Assembly: GCF_000153305.1 (NCBI RefSeq)
Contig: NZ_CH724108.1
Span: 186,036-250,035, forward strand
Length of the DNA stretch: 64,000 bases
Direction: 5' to 3'
From: Oceanicola granulosus HTCC2516
GTDB taxonomy: Bacteria > Pseudomonadota > Alphaproteobacteria > Rhodobacterales > Rhodobacteraceae
Shown here: piece after piece, positions 37,795 to 44,961 of the stretch
Layout of the letters: each line of letters opens with the position of its first letter
Numbering within the stretch: the stretch's first letter is position 1
Position numbers and translations under genes: made by a program
Notes under the pieces: model-generated
Told to the model about the DNA's origin: nothing
What the model saw: only the letters and a program-made list of their open reading frames with translations
Database searches by the model: none

Positions 37795-38316
37795 TCAGTA
37801 CCAGCCGGTCTCGGTGAAGGCGGCGTCGAGGCCGGCGAGGGAGCCGGCGATCTCGAGCGACTGGCCGTTGCCGTACAGCGCGAATCCGACGTTCATCTGC
37901 GCCCCCTCGCGCAGGGCGGCGACGATCTCGTCGGTGACGGGCGCGGTCAGCAGGCAGCCCTGCTGGACGCAGGTGGCGACGCTCAGGGGCAGTGTGGTGC
38001 CGGTGTCGGTGCTGGCGGTGACGCCGGCCTGCAGGTCGAGCCCGAGCGGCAGCAGCACCGACAGCTGGCCCGGCGTGGCGGCCGCGTCCTCGGCGGCGGG
38101 CTCGGCCGGGCCGGTGATGCGGAAGCGGGCGATCGGCTCGCGGCTCTCGGCGATCACGACGAGCTGGGCGAGGCCGCAATCGATGCGGGTGGCGGACTGC
38201 GCGGTGCACTCGAAGGACCAGTCGCCGAAGCGGTCGCCGACCTGCGGCTCGGCGCCGGCGGAGGCGGGAAGAAGGAGCAGCGCGGCGAGGGCCGAGCGGG
38301 CGTAAGTAACTGACAT
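37795..38316 (-). CDS. IalB-family periplasmic protein
   Basis: A 173-residue exported protein with a signal peptide ending near ASAGA, then the IalB pattern FGDWSFECTAQSATRIDC, VLLPLGLDLQAGV, ATCVQQGCLL and a terminal SLAGLDAAF. Both cysteine pairs are present, as in the Bartonella IalB family. AGGAGG lies about 9 nt before the ATG at 38316. It converges with the other IalB gene and lies next to the giant inverse autotransporter, which suggests an envelope role, possibly in secretion or stability of surface proteins (inference). Confidence 0.87.
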   Translation of the reverse strand: MSVTYARSALAALLLLPASAGAEPQVGDRFGDWSFECTAQSATRIDCGLAQLVVIAESREPIARFRITGPAEPAAEDAAATPGQLSVLLPLGLDLQAGVTASTDTGTTLPLSVATCVQQGCLLTAPVTDEIVAALREGAQMNVGFALYGNGQSLEIAGSLAGLDAAFTETGWY

Positions 38317-38401
38317 CTGGACCTGCCTCCTGTTGGACCGACGACAGGTCTAGCGGCTCGCCCGGCGCATGGCAAACGCCGGGCGCGGCCGGTCGGGAGG
38401 C

Positions 38402-39496
38402 TCAGGCGCCGGCGATGGCGCTCTCGGCGAGCGGCGCGGGGCGGGCGCAGCTGGTGGTGAGGGCGATCACCCGGCGCTCCTCGGAGGCGCGCAGGATGCT
38501 CTCCATCACCTCGAGCACGTGCAGCGCGAGCGCGCCGCTGGCGCGGTGCGGCCGGTCCTCGAGGATCGCGTGCGCCATGTCGGCGAGGCCGAGCGAGCGG
38601 TAGTTGCCGTCGCCGAAGGGCTGGGTCACCTCCTGCTCGGCCCACGCGCCGTGCGCGGGCAGCAGCTCGGGCGCGCCGTCGAAGCGGTTCGGATCGGGCA
38701 CCGAGAGCACGCCGTCGGTGCCCCAGAGCTCGATGCGCGGGTGGCGGGTGCCCTCCACGTCGAAGGTCATCAGCATCTGCACCACCGCGCCCGAGGCGAA
38801 TTCGAGCATCCCCGTCACGTGGGTCGGCACCTTCACCTCGATCGACGTGCCCTTGAGCGGCTCGGAGCCGATGGTGCGCGTCGCGCGGGGGGTGGTGGCG
38901 AAGCCGCTGACCGCCGCCACCGGGCCGAGCAGGTTGACGAGGTCGGTGATGTAGTAGGGCCCCATGTCGAGCATCGGGCCGCCGCCGATGTCGTAGTAGA
39001 AGCCGGGCGCCGGGTGCCAGCGCTCGTGGCCCGGGCAGGCCATGGTCGCCGAGCCGCCCACGGGCGTGCCGATCCTGCCGGCGTCCACCAGCGCCCGCGC
39101 CGCCTGGTGCGCGCCGCCGAGGAAGGTGTCGGGCGCGCAGCCGACCCGCAGCCCGGCGGCGTCGGCGGCCTCGATCAGCGTCTTCGCCTCGGCGAAGTCG
39201 ATGCCCAGCGGCTTCTCCGAATAGACGTGCTTGCCGCCGCCAATCGCGCGCAGGCCCACCTCGACGTGCGCGCGCGGGATCGTCAGGTTGAGCACGATGT
39301 CCACGTCGGGATCGTCGAACATCGCGTCGAGCGGCACCGCGCGCACGCCGTGCTCGGCAGCGACGGCCTCCGCGCGGGACTGGTCGAGGTCGGCGACCGC
39401 GCGGATGTCGAGCACCGGGAAGTGCTTCGCGGCGGTGAAGTAGGCGCCCGAGATGTTGCCGAGCCCGACGATGCCGATGCCGATTTTCTTGTCCAA
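38402..39496 (-). CDS. Gfo/Idh/MocA-family NAD(P)-dependent oxidoreductase
   Basis: A 364-residue oxidoreductase with the Rossmann motif GIVGLGNISGAY, the EKPLG motif (HVYSEKPLGIDFAEA) whose Lys is catalytic, and the downstream DIGGGPMLDMGPYYITDLVNLLG segment containing Asp/His-type active-site residues. It likely oxidises a sugar or inositol-like polyol. The start is taken as TTG 39496 because GAGGAG lies 7 nt upstream; ATG 39514 is possible but precedes that site. It is the last gene of the operon with alcohol dehydrogenase, VOC and cupin genes. Confidence 0.88.
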   Translation of the reverse strand: MDKKIGIGIVGLGNISGAYFTAAKHFPVLDIRAVADLDQSRAEAVAAEHGVRAVPLDAMFDDPDVDIVLNLTIPRAHVEVGLRAIGGGKHVYSEKPLGIDFAEAKTLIEAADAAGLRVGCAPDTFLGGAHQAARALVDAGRIGTPVGGSATMACPGHERWHPAPGFYYDIGGGPMLDMGPYYITDLVNLLGPVAAVSGFATTPRATRTIGSEPLKGTSIEVKVPTHVTGMLEFASGAVVQMLMTFDVEGTRHPRIELWGTDGVLSVPDPNRFDGAPELLPAHGAWAEQEVTQPFGDGNYRSLGLADMAHAILEDRPHRASGALALHVLEVMESILRASEERRVIALTTSCARPAPLAESAIAGA

Positions 39497-39581
39497 GACG
39501 TGTCTCCTCATCACGGTGACGCGCCGCGCGGTGCCGCCCGCCGGCGTCGCCGGGAGCCTGCCGTCGCGCGGTCGCGGAAGG

Positions 39582-39872
39582 TTACTTGATCTCCGTCTCG
39601 ACGAACTCGACGACGGCGTCGCTCAGGTTGACGACGTTGTGGGCGACGCCGGAGGGGCGGTAATACGCCTCGCCGGTCGTCAGCGTGTGTTCGGTGGCGT
39701 TGCCCTCGGCGTCGACCATCGTCAGCACGCCGCCCACCGTCGGGGTGACGACGTAGGCGTGGGCGTGGACGTGCCAGCCCGTCTCGCCCCGCGGCGGAAA
39801 GCGGAAGCGGGTGACGCGGACACGGTCGTCGTCGGCGAAGACGGTGACCTCGGCGGGGACGTAATCGCTCAT
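39582..39872 (-). CDS. Small cupin-domain protein
   Basis: A 96-residue single cupin. The first motif is GETGWHVHAHAYVVTPTVGGVLTMVD with metal-type His residues, and the second is GEAYYRPSGVAHNVVNLSD. The substrate is unknown. It lies 35 nt after the VOC gene and 85 nt before the Gfo/Idh/MocA gene on the same strand, so it is probably part of the same catabolic pathway. Confidence 0.82.
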   Translation of the reverse strand: MSDYVPAEVTVFADDDRVRVTRFRFPPRGETGWHVHAHAYVVTPTVGGVLTMVDAEGNATEHTLTTGEAYYRPSGVAHNVVNLSDAVVEFVETEIK

Positions 39873-39907
39873 GGCGTCTCCGGGGCGGGGGCGGCTGCGC
39901 GGCGATC

Positions 39908-40327
39908 CTACCAGTTCGCCTCGCGATCGCCACCGGTGAACTGCGCGCTGCGGTCGGTATATTCGAACAGCTCGATCTTCACCCCGTTCGGATCGGTGAC
40001 CCAGGCCTGGTAGGTCTCGTCCACCCCCTTCGTCGGCTCCGTCACCTCCACGCCCTTGCCGCGGATGTGCATCGCGGCGTCGAGGATGTTCTCCACCTCG
40101 AGGCACATGTGGTCGATCGGCCGGCTGTCGCCGCGCGCCGCCCCGGACGCCTCGAAGACCTCCACGTGGCTGCGCCCGCCGATGGCGAGGTAGAAGCCGA
40201 ACACCCGGCCCTCGCGGGTGAAGTCGAACACCGTCTTCATGCCGAGCACGTCCTCGTAGAAGGCCCGGGTGGCGTCGAGGTCGTGGGCGAAGATGCAGAC
40301 GTGGGCGAGCTGCTTGAGCTTGATCAT
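39908..40327 (-). CDS. VOC-family protein (glyoxalase/dioxygenase-like)
   Basis: A 139-residue vicinal-oxygen-chelate protein with two beta-alpha-beta-beta-beta units: LAHVCIFAHDLDATRAFYEDVLGM and IDHMCLEVENILDAAMHI, ending TDPNGVKIELFEYTD. Candidate metal ligands are His9, His120-region residues and the Glu in KIELFEY. Members include lactoylglutathione lyases and ring-cleaving enzymes. It begins 13 nt after the alcohol dehydrogenase stop. Confidence 0.87.
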   Translation of the reverse strand: MIKLKQLAHVCIFAHDLDATRAFYEDVLGMKTVFDFTREGRVFGFYLAIGGRSHVEVFEASGAARGDSRPIDHMCLEVENILDAAMHIRGKGVEVTEPTKGVDETYQAWVTDPNGVKIELFEYTDRSAQFTGGDREANW

Positions 40328-40340
40328 GGGCGGGGGTCCT

Positions 40341-41456
40341 TCAGGGCTGGAGCGCGGCGGCGAGCAGGGCGCGGTAGCCCTCGGCGTCGATGTCGCGCGG
40401 GTTGGTGGCGTGGCTGTGGTCGGCGAGCGCGCCGGCGACGACGCGGTCGACATGCGCCTCCGTCACCCCGAGCGCCCCGAGCCCGTCCGGGAGGGCGAGG
40501 CGGCGGTTCAGCGCATCGAGCGCGGCGGCGATGTCGCCCTCGGTCCCGAGCGCGGCGGCGAGGCGGGGGAGCTTGTCGGCGACGGCAGGGGCGTTGTAGC
40601 GCATCACGTGGGGCATCAGGATGGCGTTGAGCGTGCCGTGGTGCAGCGACAGCTCGCGCAGCGCGCCGAGCGCGTGGCTGAGCGAGTGGACCGCGCCGAG
40701 GCCCTTCTGGAACGCCAGCCCGCCCATCAGCGCGCCGGTCGCCATCTCGCTGCGGGCGGCGAGGTCGCCGGGCGCGGCGTGGGCGCGGGGCAGGGCGGCC
40801 ATGATCCGGCGCGCGCCGTCGAGCGCGATGGCGTCGGCGACGGGGTTGTCGCGCGGGGAGAGGTAGGTCTCGATGCAGTGCGACAGCGCGTCGAGCCCGG
40901 TGGCGGCGGTCAGGTGGGGCGGCAGGCCGAGGGTCAGCTCCGGGTCGACGATGGCGCGGCGCGGGATCAGGTGCGGGCTGATGAGGCCGAGCTTGCGCCC
41001 GTCGGACAGGGTGATGAGCGCGGCGCGCCCGACCTCCGCGCCGGTCCCGGCGGTGGTGGCGACGGCGACGAGCGGCGCGACCGGGCCGATGCGGTCGAGC
41101 CCGCCCTCGATGACGGCGTACTGCGCCAGCGGCGCCGGGTGGGTGGCGAGCAGGGCGACGGCTTTGGCGAGGTCGATGGGCGAGCCGCCCCCGATGGCGG
41201 CGATGCCGTCGCAGCCCTCGGCGCGGTAGAGCGCCAGCGCGGCGCGCGCGGCCTCCTCCGTCGGGTTGGTCGGCACGTCGAGGAACGCCGGTGCGGCGAG
41301 CGGCCCGGCGACGCGCTCGAGCAGGCCGGCGGCGGCGATGCCGTGGTCGGCGATCACGAGCGGACGCGCGACGCCGAGCTCCGCCAGCGCGGCGGGCAGG
41401 CCCGCGGCCGCGCCGGGGCCGAGGTCGATGTTCGTCAGGTAGCTGATCCGGCCCAT
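40341..41456 (-). CDS. Iron-containing (type III) alcohol dehydrogenase
   Basis: A 371-residue enzyme started at the ATG at 41456 (MGRISYL). It has the NAD-binding GGGSPIDLAKAVALL, the conserved ATTAGTGAEVGRAALIT, and metal-site segments ATGLDALSHCIETYLS and HSLSHALGALRELSLHHGTLNA with Asp and His ligands. Type III enzymes oxidise primary alcohols, glycerol-like polyols, or reduce aldehydes. It is the promoter-proximal gene of the VOC-cupin-Gfo/Idh operon; a LacI-type palindrome lies 65 nt upstream. Confidence 0.9.
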   Translation of the reverse strand: MGRISYLTNIDLGPGAAAGLPAALAELGVARPLVIADHGIAAAGLLERVAGPLAAPAFLDVPTNPTEEAARAALALYRAEGCDGIAAIGGGSPIDLAKAVALLATHPAPLAQYAVIEGGLDRIGPVAPLVAVATTAGTGAEVGRAALITLSDGRKLGLISPHLIPRRAIVDPELTLGLPPHLTAATGLDALSHCIETYLSPRDNPVADAIALDGARRIMAALPRAHAAPGDLAARSEMATGALMGGLAFQKGLGAVHSLSHALGALRELSLHHGTLNAILMPHVMRYNAPAVADKLPRLAAALGTEGDIAAALDALNRRLALPDGLGALGVTEAHVDRVVAGALADHSHATNPRDIDAEGYRALLAAALQP

Positions 41457-41520
41457 CCGCGCCCTCCCTGCGGCTCGCGGCGTCACCCTAGCGCAACGTC
41501 CGGCGGCCGCAACAACAGTA

Positions 41521-41530
41521 TTAACGTTAA
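41521..41530. promoter_or_regulatory. LacI-type operator palindrome TTAACGTTAA
   Basis: A perfect 10-bp palindrome with a central CG, the hallmark of many LacI/GalR-family operators, located 65 nt before the alcohol dehydrogenase start in an otherwise GC-rich region. No LacI-family gene is present in the window, so the regulator would be encoded elsewhere. Assignment is inference from the symmetry and central CpG. Confidence 0.45.
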
Positions 41531-41754
41531 CGCAGATTCGGCGGCGTCGGGCACGGCGGGCGTTGACATCGGTGCACGCGGTGCGCATGTGCAGTGCACG
41601 TCGACGCGCTGCCGCGTGAGCAGGCGGGCCCGCTGAAGAAGAGCCCGCGCGATCCGCCTCGACCCACAGTTTCCCGCATCACGCGAGGGGGACGCCGCCC
41701 GTGAGCGGCTCGCGCGGCAATGAGGCCGCCCGGGCGTCGCCATGGCGGACCCCG

Positions 41755-41799
41755 GCGCCACCAGGCCGAAAGGCCGGCGCGACCCGGACCGATGTCCGG
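41755..41799 (+). promoter_or_regulatory. Two tandem hairpins directly before the helicase ribosome site
   Basis: Hairpin 1 has arms GCGCC (41755-41759) and GGCGC (41776-41780) enclosing GGCC-GAAA-GGCC, a GNRA tetraloop. Hairpin 2 has arms CCGGAC (41784-41789) and GTCCGG (41794-41799) with loop CGAT. The Shine-Dalgarno AAGGAAG starts at 41801. Such structure at a helicase gene suggests translational autoregulation or temperature response, but this is inference. Confidence 0.45.
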
Positions 41800-41812
41800 T
41801 AAGGAAGTATCT

Positions 41813-43033
41813 ATGACGTTCGAAAACCTGGGGCTGTCGCCCCGCCTCGCCGCCCGCCTCGCCGAGCAGGGCCTCACCGCGCCGACCCCGATCCAGACCC
41901 AGGCGATCCCGCACGCGCTCGAGGGCCGCGACGTGCTCGGGCTGGCGCAGACCGGTACCGGCAAGACCGCCGCCTTCGGCCTGCCGCTGATCCAGGCGCT
42001 GACCGCCGCCGGCACCCACGCCGCGCCCAACACCGTGCTCGCGCTGATCCTCGCCCCGACCCGCGAACTCGCCGCGCAGATCGTCGATTCGCTGCGCGCC
42101 TTCGCCGGCAACGGCGGCAGCCCGCGCATCGGGCTCGTCGTGGGCGGCAAGTCGATCAACGCGCAGGCCAACGCGCTGCGCCGCGGCACCGACATCCTCG
42201 TCGCCACGCCCGGCCGGCTGATCGACCTGCTCGACCGCAAGGCGCTGACCCTCGGCAAGGCCCGCTACCTGGTGCTCGACGAGGCCGATCAGATGCTCGA
42301 CCTCGGCTTCATCCACGCCCTGCGCCGGATCGCGCCGCTGCTGCCGAAGGAGCGGCAGACGATGCTGTTCTCGGCGACGATGCCCAAGCAGATGTCGGAG
42401 ATCGCCGGCGCCTACCTGACCGACCCGGTCCGGGTGCAGGTCTCGCCCCCCGGCAAGCCGGCCGACAAGGTCGACCAGTCGGTGCACTTCGTCGCCAAGG
42501 ACGCCAAGCAGGCGCTGCTGATCGACCTGCTCGACGCGCACCGCGACGAGCGCGCGCTCGTCTTCGCGCGCACCAAGCACGGCGCCGAGCGGCTGATGAA
42601 GCAGCTCGACCGGGCCGGCTTCGCCGCTTCCTCGATCCACGGCAACAAGAGCCAGGGCCAGCGCAACCGCGCCCTCGACGGCTTCCGCGAGGGCAAGGTG
42701 CGGGTGCTGGTGGCGACCGACGTCGCCGCGCGCGGGATCGACATCCCCGGCGTCGGCTACGTCTACAATTACGAGCTGCCCAACGTGCCCGAGAACTACG
42801 TCCACCGCATCGGCCGCACCGCGCGCGCCGGGGCCGACGGCCGGGCCGTGGCGTTCTGCGGCGAGGAGGAGATGGGCGAGCTGCGCGACATCGAGAAGGT
42901 TCTCGGCAAGCCGATCGCCATCGCCGGCGGCAGCCCCTGGCAGGTGGCGGGCGGCGGCAAGCCCGGCAAGCCCCGCGGTCAGCAGCCGCCCCGCCGCCGT
43001 CGCAGCCGCCGTCCGGCGCGCAAGGCGGCCTGA
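41813..43033 (+). CDS. rhlE: DEAD-box RNA helicase (RhlE-like)
   Basis: A 406-residue ATP-dependent RNA helicase. Motifs in order: Q motif TAPTPIQTQAIP, motif I AQTGTGKT (45-52), APTRELA, ATPGRL, motif II DEAD (156-159), SAT in MLFSATMPKQM, ARTKHGAERL, ATDVAARGID and HRIGRTARAG. The C-terminal tail is short, basic and Gly/Pro/Arg-rich, typical of RhlE-type proteins that act on ribosome assembly or mRNA decay. The ATG at 41813 has AAGGAAG 5 nt upstream and directly follows two leader hairpins. Confidence 0.93.
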   Translation: MTFENLGLSPRLAARLAEQGLTAPTPIQTQAIPHALEGRDVLGLAQTGTGKTAAFGLPLIQALTAAGTHAAPNTVLALILAPTRELAAQIVDSLRAFAGNGGSPRIGLVVGGKSINAQANALRRGTDILVATPGRLIDLLDRKALTLGKARYLVLDEADQMLDLGFIHALRRIAPLLPKERQTMLFSATMPKQMSEIAGAYLTDPVRVQVSPPGKPADKVDQSVHFVAKDAKQALLIDLLDAHRDERALVFARTKHGAERLMKQLDRAGFAASSIHGNKSQGQRNRALDGFREGKVRVLVATDVAARGIDIPGVGYVYNYELPNVPENYVHRIGRTARAGADGRAVAFCGEEEMGELRDIEKVLGKPIAIAGGSPWQVAGGGKPGKPRGQQPPRRRRSRRPARKAA

Positions 43034-43087
43034 CCCCTCTGTCCTGAAAATATCCCGCCGGAGGCAGCCGACGTTGCCACCGGCGGG
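43034..43087 (-). repeat. Interspersed repeat, copy D, with hairpin after the helicase gene
   Basis: On the minus strand it reads CCGGCGGGATATTTTCAGG then ACAGAGGGG, matching the ATATTT…GGACAGAG half of copies C, E and G. Arms CCCGCCGG and CCGGCGGG enclose a 20-nt inner hairpin (43054-43087), probably the transcription end of the helicase gene, whose stop codon touches the repeat. Confidence 0.72.
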
Positions 43088-43180
43088 ACGCCGCGGCGCG
43101 GATTGATCGCCTGCCGCCGCCGGGCTACTCCCGTTGCCAGCAGGAGGAGCCGCCGATGTCCCGCCATTCCGAGCCCGCCG

Positions 43181-44110
43181 ATGCCGCTGCCTGACTGGAG
43201 CGGCCTGCGGCTGCCGGCGATCGCCGCCCCGATGTTCCTCACCTCCGGCCCCGACCTGGTGGTGGAGGCCTGCAACAACGGCGTCGTCGGCACCTTCCCG
43301 GCGCTCAACCAGCGCACGACCGACGGCTTCGGGGCCTGGCTCGACGAGATCGAGGCCCGCCGCGCGCCCGGCGCCGCGCCCTACGGCGTCAACCTCATCG
43401 TCCACCGCTCCAACCCGCGCCTCGCCGCCGATCTCGAGGTGGTGGTGCGCCGCAGGGTGCCGCTCGTCATCACCTCGCTCGGCGCCGCGCGCGAGGTGGT
43501 GGCCGAGGTGCAGGGCTATGGCGGCGTCGTCTTCCACGACGTCATCAACCGCCGCCACGGCGAGAAGGCCGCCGCCGCCGGTGTCGACGGGCTGATCGCC
43601 GTCGCCGCCGGCGCGGGCGGGCACGGCGGCACGATCAGCCCGTTCGCGCTGCTCGCCGAGCTGCGGCAGGTCTTCGCCGGCACGCTGGTCCTGTCGGGCG
43701 CGCTCAACACCGGCGCCCAGGTCGCCGCGGCGCGGCTGATGGGCGCGGACATGGGCTACCTCGGCACCCGCTTCATCGCCACCCGCGAGGCGATGGTGCC
43801 CGAGGCGCAGAAGCAGATGATCCTCGCCGCCCGCGCCAGGGACATCCTCTACACCCCCGCCATCTCCGGCGTCGCCGCCAACTTCCTGCGCCCCTCCATC
43901 GAGGCGGCGGGGCTCGACCCCGACCACCTGCCGCCGGCCGGGCGGATGAACCTCGAGAAGGAGGCGAAGGCCTGGAGCCGGGTCTGGTCGGCGGGGCAGG
44001 GGGTCGGGGGGATCGACGACGTGCCCTCCGTGGCGGAGCTCTGCGAGCGGCTCGCCGCGGAGTACCGGGCGGCGATGCAGGCGGCGGCGGGGGATCCGTT
44101 CGCGCGGTAG
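43181..44110 (+). CDS. Nitronate monooxygenase-like FMN enzyme
   Basis: A 309-residue TIM-barrel flavoprotein of the nitronate monooxygenase/2-nitropropane dioxygenase family: LPAIAAPMFLTSGPDLVVEACNNG, PYGVNLIVHRSN, VAAGAGGHGGTISPFALLAE (phosphate/FMN loops) and LGTRFIATREAMVPEAQKQM. It probably oxidises alkyl nitronates such as propionate 3-nitronate. The start at ATG 43181 is preferred by homology; the strong AGGAGGAG upstream instead sits at the right distance from a 12-codon ORF (43156-43194) that overlaps the start out of frame, implying coupled translation. Confidence 0.88.
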   Translation: MPLPDWSGLRLPAIAAPMFLTSGPDLVVEACNNGVVGTFPALNQRTTDGFGAWLDEIEARRAPGAAPYGVNLIVHRSNPRLAADLEVVVRRRVPLVITSLGAAREVVAEVQGYGGVVFHDVINRRHGEKAAAAGVDGLIAVAAGAGGHGGTISPFALLAELRQVFAGTLVLSGALNTGAQVAAARLMGADMGYLGTRFIATREAMVPEAQKQMILAARARDILYTPAISGVAANFLRPSIEAAGLDPDHLPPAGRMNLEKEAKAWSRVWSAGQGVGGIDDVPSVAELCERLAAEYRAAMQAAAGDPFAR

Positions 44111-44137
44111 CGGCGGCCGGAGCGCCGGCGGCGAGCG

Positions 44138-44190
44138 CCGGGGGCTGTCTGCCCCCGGACCCCCGAAGATATTTGCAGAACAGAGGAGGG
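44138..44190 (+). repeat. Interspersed repeat, copy E, with GC-rich hairpin
   Basis: Arms CCGGGGGC / GCCCCCGG with loop TGTCT, then ACCCCCGAAGATATTTGCAG and AACAGAGGAGGG. Nearly identical to copy C at 37727-37780 and positioned after the nitronate monooxygenase-like gene, again at an operon end. Confidence 0.8.
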
Positions 44191-44212
44191 GGCGCGGTGC
44201 GTGATTGTCAGA

Positions 44213-44245
44213 TTGTCCGGCAAAGGAATTGACTTTGTCGGACAT
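44213..44245. promoter_or_regulatory. Two GntR/FadR-type operator half-palindromes upstream of the GntR gene
   Basis: TTGTCCGGCAA (44213-44223) and TTGTCGGACAT (44235-44245) are both near-palindromes of the TTGTCnGACAA kind bound by FCD-type GntR regulators, spaced 22 nt (about two helical turns) and ending 17 nt before the gntR start. This suggests autoregulation by the encoded repressor. Confidence 0.6.
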
Positions 44246-44262
44246 TCGGGCAGGTTGGCGCC

Positions 44263-44961
44263 ATGGATGGTCGGGTGAAAGCAGGCGGATCGGGGCGGGA
44301 CGTGGTCGAGGACCTCGTGGCGCTGATCGTCGAGGCGGGGCTCGAGCCGGGAGACCGGCTGCCGCCCGAGGTGAAGATCGCCGAGACGCTGGGCGTCAGC
44401 CGCGCCAAGCTGCGCGAGGCGCTGACCGGCTGGAGCCGGATGGGCATCGTGCGCCGCAACCGGGGCGGCGGCACCATCCTGACCGCGCCGGTGGCCGGGC
44501 GGACGATGGCGATCCCGCTGGCGGTGTCGGTCGAGGCCGAGAGCCTGCTGCGGACGCTCGCGGTGCGCCGGCCGCTCGAGATCGAGGCGGTGCGCATCGC
44601 CGCGCTCGAGGCGACGCCGACGGCGCGCGACCGGGTGACGGCGCGGATGCTCGACCTGATGGCGGTCTGGGAGGCCGGCGAGGACTGGCGCGCGGCCGAC
44701 GCGCTCTTTCACGCCGCGATCCACGACGCGACGGGCAACCCCCTTTTCGGGCAGCTCATCGTGCAGCTCCAGCGCGCCTTCAACGAGGTCTACGAGGCAC
44801 CCTTCGGGATGCCGCAGCTCGGCGCCGAGACGATCCCGCTGCACCGCGACCTCGCCGGCGCGGTGACCGGCGGCGACGCCGAGGCGGGCGCGCGGCTGAT
44901 GGCCGAGATCCTCGACGAGACCGCGGCGGCGGCGCGCGCGGTGGTGGAGGCGTCGGCATGA
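44263..44961 (+). CDS. GntR-family (FadR/FCD subfamily) transcriptional regulator
   Basis: A 232-residue repressor-type protein. The N-terminal winged helix contains LEPGDRLPPEVKIAETLGVSRAKLREALTGWSRMGIVRRNRGGGT, and the C-terminal FCD all-helical domain (about residues 95-225) has the metal-type positions in DALFHAAIHDATGN and PLHRDLAGAVTGGD. It probably senses the substrate of the downstream PLP enzyme or ABC importer. Its stop overlaps the next start as ATGA, and two matching operators lie in its promoter region. Confidence 0.92.
   Translation: MDGRVKAGGSGRDVVEDLVALIVEAGLEPGDRLPPEVKIAETLGVSRAKLREALTGWSRMGIVRRNRGGGTILTAPVAGRTMAIPLAVSVEAESLLRTLAVRRPLEIEAVRIAALEATPTARDRVTARMLDLMAVWEAGEDWRAADALFHAAIHDATGNPLFGQLIVQLQRAFNEVYEAPFGMPQLGAETIPLHRDLAGAVTGGDAEAGARLMAEILDETAAAARAVVEASA

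Larger units (their letters stand above)
41457..41812. other. 356-bp divergent intergenic region with operator and structured leader
   Basis: The stretch separates the alcohol dehydrogenase operon (minus) from the helicase gene (plus). It holds the palindrome at 41521-41530, a possible plus-strand promoter TTGACA (41563-41568) with a 17-nt spacer to CATGTG, and a leader of about 200 nt with GC-rich hairpins just before the helicase ribosome site. No convincing small gene was found in it. Confidence 0.5.

Noticed and set aside
42412-42744. Minus-strand frames over the helicase gene
   Set aside because: Antisense shadows; every DEAD-box motif is on the plus strand in order.
44229-44257. TTGACT as the -35 element of the gntR promoter
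   Set aside because: No acceptable -10 hexamer lies 16-18 nt downstream; only the operator-like dyads are reported.
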